Below are positions 9,952 through 17,876 of a DNA stretch of 64,000 nucleotides, piece by piece; within the stretch, counting starts at the first letter, position 1; each line of letters begins with the position of its first letter. A model generated the notes under the pieces. That model saw nothing but the letters and a program-made list of their open reading frames with translations, had not been told where the DNA came from and ran no database searches. The stretch lies in assembly GCA_028716945.1 (NCBI GenBank), contig JAQUOT010000001.1, positions 1 through 64,000 of the forward strand. Direction: 5' to 3'. The translations under genes and the position numbers were made by a program. The stretch is from Candidatus Nanoarchaeia archaeon. GTDB taxonomy: Archaea > Nanobdellota > Nanobdellia > SCGC-AAA011-G17 > JAFCDX01.

Positions 9952-11838
9952 TCTAATAACTTCTAAGTTCTTTGGAGCATTTGTTTCTAGATTGTAAGTC
10001 TTGTGTAAAGAACTAGCTAAGTCTAAACATTTAGAATTTTCTCCGTGTTGAACAATAATTTTCTTTGGTCTTGGTTCTAATCTATGTACAAAATTCATTA
10101 ATTGATCTCTTGAAGAATGTCCTGAAAATCCTTTGATAGAATGTACTTCCATTTTAACACTAATAACTTCTGGTTTTTCATTGTTACCTAAGTTAATTTC
10201 TTTTTCTCCGTGTTCAATTCTTCTTCCTAAAGAACCTTCACCTTGATAACAAGTAAATATGATTGAATTATTTTTATTATCTGCTAATTTCTTGAAGTAA
10301 TCAACAATAGGACCACCTTGCATCATTCCTGAAGTTGCCATAATAACACACGGACCTTCTTCATTAACAACCTGTTCCATTTCTTTTTGAGAACCAACCA
10401 TCTTGAAAACATCTGATAAAAATGGATTTTTATTTTCATGGAAAATCTGTTTTTTTATTTTTGTATTGAAAAAATCAGGATAAGCAGTATGAATTGCAGT
10501 AATATCCCAACACATTCCTTGAATATATATTGGAATTTTTTCTAATTTTCCTTCACGAATTATTCTTTCTATAATTAACATAACTTCTTGTGATCTTCCA
10601 ACACCTAAGATAGGCATAATTATTTTTCCATGTCTTGCAACAGTTTCTTGAATAACTTTGATCAATTGATCTTCAGATTCTTGTCTAGAAATTTGTTTGT
10701 CATCTTTTCCACCATAAGTAGATTCAATAATACAAGTTTCTAATCTTGGGAATTTTGTTGAAGCAGGATTTAATAAATTAGAAGTTTCATAATTCATATC
10801 TGAAGTATACAACAAATTATGTAATCCTTCACCAATATGTAAATGTGCCATTGCTGATCCTAATGCGTGTCCTGAATTATACAAAGTTAATCTTACATCT
10901 GGAGTAATATCAGTAACTTCTTCGAAATCTAAACAAATTGTATGTTTAACCATTTCTTTAATATCAGAACTTGAGTACATTGGTTTTTTTCCTTCTTTTT
11001 GAGCTATAGCAATTACATCTAAACATAACAAAGCCATAATATCTCTTGTTGGTTCTGTACAATAAGTTGGTCCGGTAAATCCATATTTGTATAATAAAGG
11101 AATCATTGCCATGTGATCTACGTGAGCGTGAGTTGCAATTACTGCATCTAAATCAGAAATACTAAATTCTGGTGCTTCTATCAATGGAAATTGATCATTT
11201 TCATTAGCTACGTTTATTCCACAATCCATTAAAATTCTTGATTCCTGTGTTTGCAATAATAAACAAGATCTTCCAACTTCTCTAGCTGCTCCTAAAAAAG
11301 AAACTCTAACCCATTCATGTTTTCTTTCTTTAGTATAACCTTCATAAACTCTTTTTCCAACTTTGTTTAAGAATTTTTTTCTGTAATCGTTATTTTCATA
11401 TAAAACTTTTCTAATATTTTCTATGATTATACTTCTAATTGCAGGAGTTCTTTTAATTAAAGGCACCCATAAAGTTTGTTTTCTAATTTCTCTTAATAAT
11501 TCTCCACCTTTTCCAATAGCTACTCCAGGTTTTTCAACTTCTATTGTAACTACACTTCTTTGAACATCAAAAATTACTTGAGCTAACCCACAATCTTTAG
11601 GTAATAATTCTTTAATTATTTTTTCTGCGTCTTCTAAACCCAAAACCAAAGAGGGATCACATCTTAATTCAATTCTTTTTTTGATTTTATCAACTATTTC
11701 TCTTATTAATCCATTAGGTTCTAGGAAAAATTCCTTGTTTTTTGTATAAAGAACTATATTTGCTCCTTCAAAAAAGGATCCAGAAATATTCGCCTTGCTA
11801 GGCAATTGTTTCATTATCTCGTCTAATATATTTACCAT
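9943..11838 (-). CDS. aCPSF1-type beta-CASP ribonuclease (KH + metallo-beta-lactamase)
   Basis: 631 residues, the usual length of archaeal aCPSF1/FttA. The N-terminus has two KH-like modules (GxxG-like IGKGG near residue 108). The metallo-beta-lactamase core carries HAHVDH near residues 237-242 and later His/Asp ligands (SGHALGS, TSDMNYE). The beta-CASP region ends with a conserved SGHSS and a C-terminal HGE. The family is a 5'-3' exonuclease/endonuclease that cleaves 3' ends and drives factor-dependent transcription termination on U-rich sites. It follows the proteasome beta gene after 44 nt on the same strand. Function by family is secure. Confidence 0.95.
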   Translation of the reverse strand: MVNILDEIMKQLPSKANISGSFFEGANIVLYTKNKEFFLEPNGLIREIVDKIKKRIELRCDPSLVLGLEDAEKIIKELLPKDCGLAQVIFDVQRSVVTIEVEKPGVAIGKGGELLREIRKQTLWVPLIKRTPAIRSIIIENIRKVLYENNDYRKKFLNKVGKRVYEGYTKERKHEWVRVSFLGAAREVGRSCLLLQTQESRILMDCGINVANENDQFPLIEAPEFSISDLDAVIATHAHVDHMAMIPLLYKYGFTGPTYCTEPTRDIMALLCLDVIAIAQKEGKKPMYSSSDIKEMVKHTICLDFEEVTDITPDVRLTLYNSGHALGSAMAHLHIGEGLHNLLYTSDMNYETSNLLNPASTKFPRLETCIIESTYGGKDDKQISRQESEDQLIKVIQETVARHGKIIMPILGVGRSQEVMLIIERIIREGKLEKIPIYIQGMCWDITAIHTAYPDFFNTKIKKQIFHENKNPFLSDVFKMVGSQKEMEQVVNEEGPCVIMATSGMMQGGPIVDYFKKLADNKNNSIIFTCYQGEGSLGRRIEHGEKEINLGNNEKPEVISVKMEVHSIKGFSGHSSRDQLMNFVHRLEPRPKKIIVQHGENSKCLDLASSLHKTYNLETNAPKNLEVIRLR

Positions 11839-11882
11839 TTTTCAGAATAATTTATAATCAAATTTAATTTTAGAGTGTGAAT

Positions 11883-12533
11883 TTATTTTAAGTTCATCTT
11901 TAATTCTTTTTTGTAAACTTTTTTAATGCCTTTTTCAGTTATAGAAATTACATCAATTCCATCACCTGAATTTGCATCTCTTAATATTGCTGAGTTTATT
12001 GCTTTAATACACAAATCAGTTCCTTCTTCTAAAGTCATATTTTCTTTAAATAAAGTATCTAAAACAGGTAATGCTCCTGCTGTGCTTCCTGATCCAGATG
12101 CTACATATTCTTTTACTTCTGAAACAGAACCATCTGGGAAAATATCATGCATATGTATTCCTGAATCATCTCTTCCTGCAATTATAAAATGTGCAACTCC
12201 AGGTATTGCTGAGAATTTTCTAATGTTTTGATAAACCATTCTAGCCAATAAATTTGCTGCTTCACTTATACTTATTCTTCTTCCCATTCTCATTTCTTTA
12301 ATTTTTAATTCTGATCTTAGTAATTTTATTAATAATTGGACATCTGAAACATTTCCAGCTGTAGTAACTGCTATATCTTCAGTAACAAAAACTATTTTAT
12401 CGGTCTTTCTATCAAAAATATAACCACCGCCCAAAGTTGCTCTTTTATCTGCACCTAAAATAATTCCATCTTTACAGACAATTCCAACTGTGGTTGTTCC
12501 TGTTTTTCTAACTTGTCTATCTTTATCTTCCAT
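11883..12533 (-). CDS. psmB: Proteasome beta subunit
   Basis: N-terminal nucleophile hydrolase of the 20S core. The propeptide ends in KTG and the mature chain begins TTTVGIV, so autocleavage exposes the catalytic Thr. In mature numbering Asp17 is present and Lys34 aligns with the canonical Lys33; the SGSGS loop and the D-x-x-SGDGIDV region are also present. I place the start at ATG 12533 (216 residues, 12-residue propeptide) because the TATA box at 12562-12572 puts the transcription start near 12542, downstream of the alternative TTG at 12560. It lies directly upstream of aCPSF1. The alpha subunit is not in this window. Confidence 0.95.
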   Translation of the reverse strand: MEDKDRQVRKTGTTTVGIVCKDGIILGADKRATLGGGYIFDRKTDKIVFVTEDIAVTTAGNVSDVQLLIKLLRSELKIKEMRMGRRISISEAANLLARMVYQNIRKFSAIPGVAHFIIAGRDDSGIHMHDIFPDGSVSEVKEYVASGSGSTAGALPVLDTLFKENMTLEEGTDLCIKAINSAILRDANSGDGIDVISITEKGIKKVYKKELKMNLK

Positions 12534-12580
12534 TTTAGAATCAGCTAATTTAGTTAACAATTATTTATTTATAAATGTTT

Positions 12581-12961
12581 CTATTGACCAATCTTTCCGT
12601 CATTGTTTAAATCTGGAATCTTTAAACTATTATTTACTTGTAAATTTCTTTGAGTATAAGCTAAATCTAAATTTTTATTAATATCATAAACTGCATTTCT
12701 ACATACATCAACTAAATTATAATCTAAATTGCTTGATTCTACTTCTTGTTTACATAAATTAGTAATATTATCTCCTTTTTGCATAGAATAATTCACTGTA
12801 GGACCATTAACAATTTTTTGATAATTCTCATGTTTATCATATATTTTTCTAGCAGGAAAATAAGATGCAACAATTATTCCAACCCCCAAAGCGATTAATG
12901 CTAAATTTTCTAAAAAATTAGATTTTTGAAATCTATTTTTTCTATGCATACTATTTGCCAT
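12581..12961 (-). CDS. Small membrane-anchored protein with LysM-like C-terminus
   Basis: About 126 residues from ATG 12961. This start is preferred over an upstream GTG because GTGGTGAGG lies about 9 nt before it. A basic N-terminus precedes one membrane helix (NLALIALGVGIIVASYF). The outer part has a LysM-like layout: a QKGDNITNLC start and an SLKIPDL end, with two cysteines between. The final DLNNDGKIG resembles a single calcium-binding loop. The LysM call is weak. Its 5' end overlaps the end of the preceding gene, so the two form an operon. Confidence 0.6.
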   Translation of the reverse strand: MANSMHRKNRFQKSNFLENLALIALGVGIIVASYFPARKIYDKHENYQKIVNGPTVNYSMQKGDNITNLCKQEVESSNLDYNLVDVCRNAVYDINKNLDLAYTQRNLQVNNSLKIPDLNNDGKIGQ

Positions 12962-13277
12962 TTTGATTAACCTCACCACTTAACTCATAAGTATCAAGTC
13001 TGTATAAATATCCAAGCGCCTTATTTAATTTTTGTGATATAACAGCATGTCTATCTTGCCTTTGATTAAAAAGTAAAATAACTGGACTTTGATAAGGTGT
13101 TTCTGTAACTGCATCATGAATCTCAGCTACATCAAGACCAATTAAATTAAAACCTTCTTTTTTAGCATCAGCAATTAATACTTCTAAGGGTGCTTCATTT
13201 TCTCCATTTACTCTTCCAGCACCTTCTCTAAATTGACTATAACCAGAAAGTTGTTCTATTAATTTTATAATTTTCAT
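12951..13277 (-). CDS. Hypothetical 108-aa protein, first gene of an envelope-type operon
   Basis: No family recognised. It is a soluble alpha/beta protein without cysteines or membrane segments. The 3' end overlaps the next gene by 11 bases. A strong promoter (CGAAAGG followed by TTTATATATTA) lies upstream, with a candidate operator at 13297-13315 in the leader. This places it in the proposed surface regulon although it does not look exported itself. Confidence 0.6.
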   Translation of the reverse strand: MKIIKLIEQLSGYSQFREGAGRVNGENEAPLEVLIADAKKEGFNLIGLDVAEIHDAVTETPYQSPVILLFNQRQDRHAVISQKLNKALGYLYRLDTYELSGEVNQNGK

Positions 13278-13296
13278 TTTTATTCTCTCTTATTTT

Positions 13297-13337
13297 GTAA
13301 CTACTATTAAGTAACATATATAATATATAAACCTTTC
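13297..13337 (-). promoter_or_regulatory. BRE/TATA promoter with candidate operator
   Basis: On the minus strand a BRE-like CGAAAGG is followed by TTTATATATTA (about 13320-13330). The downstream site (plus strand GTAACTACTATTAAGTAAC, 13297-13315) is an imperfect inverted repeat. It closely matches sites at 33839 and 36781. Confidence 0.6.
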
Positions 13338-13372
13338 GGTTCAAGAAAACTGTATTTAAAAGCTATAATGGC

Positions 13373-13768
13373 TTACTTAAAGTATATTTCAGGCGATGAC
13401 AAACTTAATAGTCCAATATACAACTCTTCTAAATCATGGTAATTTAATTCCAATTTTTTAATTTCCCCTTTTTTTAAAAACATCTCAGCAAAATAAGTTT
13501 CTTTATCCCCAGAATCTGTATTTATTTTTGCCAAGATATAAGAAGAATGATGTTCGTCTCCAATTAAAGCAAGCTGTCCTTTATATTTTTCTACTATAAC
13601 TCTTTTTTCTAGTCCTGATTCTGGTAAATCAACTTTTTCAAAATGTGGAGGCAAAAATGTTCTTTCTCTAAGAGAAATATTTAATCTAGATCTTATTTTT
13701 TTAACTATTCCTTGTTCTCTTTTTTCTTGTTTTAATCTTTCATCCAATTCTTTAAGATTTACTACCAT
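13373..13768 (-). CDS. Hypothetical soluble protein (about 131 aa)
   Basis: No family recognised. The N-terminal third is basic and helical (KELDERLKQEKREQ, then KKIRSRLN) and the rest is mixed alpha/beta. It lies just downstream of the CCA-adding enzyme gene. A TATA-like element (13788-13797) sits about 24 nt before the second in-frame ATG (13768), which fits leaderless initiation there; ATG 13777 is the alternative. It may also be read through from the upstream gene. Confidence 0.55.
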   Translation of the reverse strand: MVVNLKELDERLKQEKREQGIVKKIRSRLNISLRERTFLPPHFEKVDLPESGLEKRVIVEKYKGQLALIGDEHHSSYILAKINTDSGDKETYFAEMFLKKGEIKKLELNYHDLEELYIGLLSLSSPEIYFK

Positions 13769-13799
13769 ATTATTCATATAACCTAAAGATATAAAAAGC

Positions 13800-15047
13800 T
13801 TACGTAAATTTAATATCTTTTAATTTATCCTTTAAAGAAGGGCTTTTTAGCAAAGCATTCAAATAATCCTGAAATTCTGTGTGTTTCCTCTTGAGTTTAA
13901 CATAAATTTTCTTGTTTTCTGTGAAGAATTCATTTGAATTCCATTTTTCTTTGAACTTTTTAACATGCTCTTCTTCTGTAATAGGAGGACCAAAATGCTT
14001 TTCATATTCAGCAATGTTTCCTTTTTTAACTACAAACCAGAAATATGCTTTATTCTCTTTCTTATTCCAATCCCAATTAGCTTCTTTTATTTCAAACTCT
14101 TTCAAATTAGATTTTAAAAATTCAAAAGCCTTTAACAATTTAGTACCAACAATATCATCTCGTCCTTTTTTAGGTTTGACAATTAGAGTTAGTGCATTTT
14201 TAGGTATTTTTAATTTCTTTACAAAGAATTCATTATAAACTTTTTCTGTATCAATATGTTTAGGTTTTATAAATTTCAAATATCTCTTACAGGTTTCTTT
14301 AAATAATTCAAATTTTTCTGTAGATAAAGCAGCACAGGCATTTCTTTCTTTTTGTAAAGGGTCTATTACAATTAAAGGGCTTAATTTAGATTCATTTAAT
14401 CTTACAACTTTTCTATTTTTAGTATCAATAACTTGTTGAGGTTTCCAGCTAATCGCATGCTTAACTAATTCTTCAAAAGAGCCATAATAAATTGTTAATA
14501 TTTCAAGAACATAACCTGAAAATCCCTTGATATAAGATTCTGCACCATAACAACTACAAGCCTTGCAAAATTCCTTTGTTAATCTTATTTCATCTCCAAG
14601 ATTTTTAGATTTAACATTGGAATTTACCCAATTAACATGTAAAGGACTAACATCCATAATATTTTTTGCTTCTTCAGGAGTTTTTATATTTAAAACAGGA
14701 ACTATTTCAAATTTGTAATTATTAATATTCATTTGATAATAATTTCTTGAAGCAGGAATTTTTTTAATTCCAAAAAATAAACTTTTCCATAAAAAAGCAT
14801 TTCTTAGTTTTTTTCTAAGGGTTTCAGAAATTGTTTCAGGATCATATCTTTTATTGAATAATACAAAAATATCTATATCATAATCATCTTTTAACCAAGT
14901 ATTTTTTGCAAAGCTTCCTCCAATAGTGGCTTGAGCTGCAACTAATTGATGATTTAATCTTTCTATAAATATTCTAGTTAAGTTTTCAACCTTTTTTTGC
15001 TCTTTTTCAGAAGGCTTTATTTCGTCTAGTATGTAACTATAATCCAT
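13800..15047 (-). CDS. cca: CCA tRNA nucleotidyltransferase (class I, archaeal)
   Basis: 415 residues, close to the usual 430-450. The N-terminal nucleotidyltransferase motif is IGGSFAKNTWL followed by DYDIDIFV, whose two Asp residues (DID) bind the catalytic metals; a third acidic position lies in the YKFEIVPVL strand. The helical middle and C-terminal tail-body region fits archaeal CCA enzymes. It adds CCA to tRNA 3' ends. At least tRNA-Ser and tRNA-Ile here lack encoded CCA and depend on it. It is leaderless: the TATA box at about 15069-15077 is 26 nt before the ATG. Confidence 0.95.
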   Translation of the reverse strand: MDYSYILDEIKPSEKEQKKVENLTRIFIERLNHQLVAAQATIGGSFAKNTWLKDDYDIDIFVLFNKRYDPETISETLRKKLRNAFLWKSLFFGIKKIPASRNYYQMNINNYKFEIVPVLNIKTPEEAKNIMDVSPLHVNWVNSNVKSKNLGDEIRLTKEFCKACSCYGAESYIKGFSGYVLEILTIYYGSFEELVKHAISWKPQQVIDTKNRKVVRLNESKLSPLIVIDPLQKERNACAALSTEKFELFKETCKRYLKFIKPKHIDTEKVYNEFFVKKLKIPKNALTLIVKPKKGRDDIVGTKLLKAFEFLKSNLKEFEIKEANWDWNKKENKAYFWFVVKKGNIAEYEKHFGPPITEEEHVKKFKEKWNSNEFFTENKKIYVKLKRKHTEFQDYLNALLKSPSLKDKLKDIKFT

Positions 15048-15081
15048 AATATATTAAGAAAATAACTAAATAAAAAGGTTT

Positions 15082-15531
15082 CTACTTATAATATCTATCC
15101 ATATATTGCTTTATTTCTTTAATAGATAAGGGGTAACTTAGTCCTCGCCTTAAATTATCTTTTAAAGCAGCCATAACTTCTCTTCCATGCCCTTTCTTTA
15201 TCATCAAGATATTTGCTTCTGTTTCTATTCTTTTTCTGGTCTTTGAAGAAAAAATATAAAAGAGGTAATTGAAATTATTTTTTATTATTCCTTCTTTTTT
15301 GAAAAGTTCTAAATGACATAACTCATGAAAAATTATTCTTTTAACAACTTTCTCAGGAAATTTCCTTAGTTGTTTACTAAGGTATAAAGTCGCTCCCCAA
15401 GGAAAATATCTTACATGCGCCTTATATTTTACATTTTTTTCTTTAATGATAATCCTTTCTCTAGCTAAATTTTGAAAATCTTTTTTAATAAGATTAGAAA
15501 CAATTTTATTATACTTTCCAATATAATTCAT
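15082..15531 (-). CDS. Putative HExxH zinc metallopeptidase
   Basis: 149 residues from ATG 15531. The TATA box (15551-15560, with BRE GAAACC) lies 25 nt before this codon, which rules out the upstream in-frame ATG at 15549. The core is IIFHELCHLELF, an HExxH zinc site, with RIETEANILM downstream as a possible source of the third ligand. No signal peptide or clear membrane helix. It resembles the small SprT/WLM-like minimal peptidases in layout, but I cannot assign a family. Substrate unknown. Confidence 0.7.
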   Translation of the reverse strand: MNYIGKYNKIVSNLIKKDFQNLARERIIIKEKNVKYKAHVRYFPWGATLYLSKQLRKFPEKVVKRIIFHELCHLELFKKEGIIKNNFNYLFYIFSSKTRKRIETEANILMIKKGHGREVMAALKDNLRRGLSYPLSIKEIKQYMDRYYK

Positions 15532-15565
15532 AGTTATAATAAATTTCAAACAAATAAAAAGGTTT

Positions 15566-16384
15566 CTAAATCAATAAACTAACAAAATAACCTATAAAAC
15601 ATCCAGCACTTAAGAAAGGCATTGCAGGATAGAATTTTTTCTTTTCAGCAAATAATAGTAATATTCCTAAAGCAATTGAAATAAATAAAACAGTGATTAA
15701 AGCATTAAGATAAGTTGATATTTTTAAGATTGTTCCAGCAAATAATAAAGTAAATCCAATATCTCCTCCACCCAGTATTGCCGATTTTCCTTTTCCAGTA
15801 GGTATTAACAATCCAGCAAAGATTTGAATTTTGGATTGATATTTAGCTAATTTTACCATATGTTTTGTTTTCCAGACAGCAATCATATCATATATTGAAA
15901 TTATTATTAATAAAACAGAGATTGAAAATAAATTTAAAACAGGAACAAATATAGAAGCTAATCCTCCATACATAAATATCTCTCCCAGATTATGGAGATA
16001 AACATTTGGCTTAAAAACTTTTAATCCAGCTAAAACTACTGCAAAAATTAAGGCAATATAACTGGGAAGATTTAGTTTATTTATAAAAACTGAAAAAGTA
16101 ATTAATAATGAAAAAGATATTCCAATAAAAAACCATGTTTTCCACAAATTATTTGCTCTAAATTTAATTAATAATAAAGCTAATGCACTTGCTATTAAAA
16201 TTGCAATTGTTAAAGGTATGAAAGAAGTTTGCTCTTCAAATTGAGGTTTTTCAATATTATAAGGAAGATCTTGAACAACACCTGCATGAGGAACAACATA
16301 ATAATTAACAACATATAATCCAATTAATTGTGTAACAATAAACAATAAAATCATTAAAGAAGTAATCTTTACATTATATTTCAT
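15566..16384 (-). CDS. Presenilin/signal-peptide-peptidase-like intramembrane aspartyl protease
   Basis: 272 residues with about nine hydrophobic helices. The two catalytic aspartate motifs of family A22 are present: SIYDMIAVW (YD) and LGGGDIGF (GxGD), followed by PAMPF, the counterpart of the PAL motif. Archaeal homologues (PSH) cleave single-pass membrane peptides such as signal-peptide remnants within the bilayer. With so many secreted proteins encoded nearby, signal-peptide clearance is a plausible role. Leaderless: BRE GAAAACC and TATA TTTAAAAAC lie about 25 nt before the ATG. Confidence 0.9.
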   Translation of the reverse strand: MKYNVKITSLMILLFIVTQLIGLYVVNYYVVPHAGVVQDLPYNIEKPQFEEQTSFIPLTIAILIASALALLLIKFRANNLWKTWFFIGISFSLLITFSVFINKLNLPSYIALIFAVVLAGLKVFKPNVYLHNLGEIFMYGGLASIFVPVLNLFSISVLLIIISIYDMIAVWKTKHMVKLAKYQSKIQIFAGLLIPTGKGKSAILGGGDIGFTLLFAGTILKISTYLNALITVLFISIALGILLLFAEKKKFYPAMPFLSAGCFIGYFVSLLI

Positions 16385-16496
16385 ATTATTATAAAAATTT
16401 GTTTGTTTTTAAAGGTTTTCACACCATTTTTGGTTAGTTAAAATAAAATTAATGCGGGGTGGAAAGATATATAAATAATAAAATCTTTAATGATTA

Positions 16497-17066
16497 ATGG
16501 ATATAAACAAAATTTCTAAAAAAGATATGGGGTATATTATAGGTTTATTTTTAGGAGACGGATATAAAAATTATAATAAAAATGATAGACATTATAGAGT
16601 AGAATTTTATTTAAATTCGTTAAAAGATTTAGATATCTTGAAAAGAATGAATCTTATTTTAAAAAAAATGGAATTAACTCCATTCACATTAAAAGATAAA
16701 AGATGTAATTCAATTAAGATTTATGTTAATTCAAAAGAATTTTTTAATTTTATTGAAAATGAAGTAAATATGTTAAAAAAATTAAAGTTAAATAAAGATT
16801 ATAAAATGGGTTTAATATCTGGATTTATAGATGCTGAAGGATATGTTGGACATGGAGATATAGTATTAACTCAAGGAGATAAACAAACCCTATTATTTTT
16901 TCAAAAAATTTGCGAAAATTATGATCTTAAAAATAGGATTTACTGGAGTAAAAGCTATGGAATGGGAAAAGGTGTTTGGAGATTAAGAGTTTCCACAACA
17001 TTTAAATACCTCTCTCATAATTCTTGTAAAGTAAATAGGATATATCCAAATAATATATCTTTATAG
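16497..17066 (+). CDS. LAGLIDADG homing endonuclease abutting initiator tRNA-Met
   Basis: 189 residues with two LAGLIDADG-type helices: YIIGLFLGDGY near residue 13 and LISGFIDAEGYV near residue 106. The acidic catalytic residues D and E are in place, so it looks like an active two-motif enzyme. It is free-standing rather than inside an intron. Its stop codon TAG (17064-17066) supplies the first two bases (AG) of the tRNA starting at 17065. A TATA box near 16469-16478 fits leaderless initiation. It probably cleaves a tRNA-linked site; the target is inferred from position only. Confidence 0.85.
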   Translation: MDINKISKKDMGYIIGLFLGDGYKNYNKNDRHYRVEFYLNSLKDLDILKRMNLILKKMELTPFTLKDKRCNSIKIYVNSKEFFNFIENEVNMLKKLKLNKDYKMGLISGFIDAEGYVGHGDIVLTQGDKQTLLFFQKICENYDLKNRIYWSKSYGMGKGVWRLRVSTTFKYLSHNSCKVNRIYPNNISL

Positions 17067-17155
17067 CAGAGTGGAGAAGCTAGGAGTTCTCGCAGGGCCC
17101 ATAAATAAGTTGGGATACCCTGAGGTCGATGGTTCAAATCCATCCTCTGCTACCA
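17065..17155 (+). tRNA. Initiator tRNA-Met(CAU) with 13-nt intron and encoded CCA
   Basis: Acceptor AGCAGAG/CTCTGCT gives the A1-U72 pair typical of archaeal and eukaryotic initiators. The anticodon stem CAGGG/CCCTG has the three G-C pairs of initiators. The D stem GAGA/TCTC and the T arm GATGG-TTCAAAT-CCATC are intact. The loop reads CCCATA...A, so the anticodon is CAT with C rather than U at position 33. A 13-nt intron (17104-17116) lies after base 37; its TGGG can pair with CCCA of the loop. A TATA-like GGATATATCC lies about 25 nt upstream, inside the nuclease gene. Confidence 0.88.
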
Positions 17156-17165
17156 TATTTTCAAA

Positions 17166-17822
17166 ATGACAACTATACTAGGAATTGATGAAGCAAGAAA
17201 AGGTCCCATTATAGGGGATATGGTAATCTGCGGGGTATTAATAGAAGACTATGATGAAGAAAAACTTAAAAATTTAGGTGTTAAAGACAGCAAATTATTA
17301 ACTCCAATCCAAAGAGAGAAACTTTTTCCAAAAATATTAAAAATTATTAAAAAACATAAATTAGTTATCATCAGCCCACAAGAAATAGATTCTGCATTAA
17401 ATTCTCAGGAGTTTAATCTAAATAGATTAGAAGCTATAAAAACAGCTATGATTATTAATGAATTAAAACCAGATAAAGCAATCATAGATTGTCCTTCACC
17501 CAATAAAGAATCTTATAAAAATTATTTAAGTATTTTCTTAAAACATAAACCAGAATTATTATTAGAATGGAATGCTGAACGTTATCCTGCTGTAGCTGCT
17601 GCAAGTATCTTAGCAAAAGTTACTGGTGATGAACGACTAGAAAAATTAAAAAAACAATATAATATTGAATTTGGTTCGGGATATATGTCAGATGAAAGAA
17701 CTCAGAAATTCTTAGAAGCAAATCACTCTGATCCAAAGTTTGATAAAATATTTAGAAAGTCTTGGCTTCCTTATCAAAACCATAAATTAAAACAAAGAAA
17801 TTTAATGGATTTTAAAAAGTAA
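17166..17822 (+). CDS. rnhB: Ribonuclease HII
   Basis: 218 residues, a normal length. It cleaves RNA in RNA-DNA hybrids and single embedded ribonucleotides. The catalytic D8-E9 pair is in GIDEARKGPIIG; further acidic residues follow in AIIDCPSP and TGDERL. The helical AERYPAVAAASILAKV block is diagnostic of the family. Odd point: the usual DEAGRG motif reads DEARKG, so two of the three GRG residues that contact the RNA-DNA junction differ. The gene starts 11 bases after the tRNA-Met CCA and may be co-transcribed with it. Confidence 0.92.
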   Translation: MTTILGIDEARKGPIIGDMVICGVLIEDYDEEKLKNLGVKDSKLLTPIQREKLFPKILKIIKKHKLVIISPQEIDSALNSQEFNLNRLEAIKTAMIINELKPDKAIIDCPSPNKESYKNYLSIFLKHKPELLLEWNAERYPAVAAASILAKVTGDERLEKLKKQYNIEFGSGYMSDERTQKFLEANHSDPKFDKIFRKSWLPYQNHKLKQRNLMDFKK

Positions 17823-17876
17823 TTTATACCTCCCTAAAACAAAAAAGAATTAAATTAATTATTAATAAAGCTTTAC

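Noticed and set aside
12581-12961. Dockerin domain from the C-terminal DLNNDGKIG
   Set aside because: Only one loop rather than two, and no cohesin partner.
16450-16465. GCGGGGTGG upstream of the LAGLIDADG gene resembling a tRNA 5' end, as if the gene split a tRNA
   Set aside because: Only about 14 bases, no matching 3' half, and the downstream tRNA is complete.
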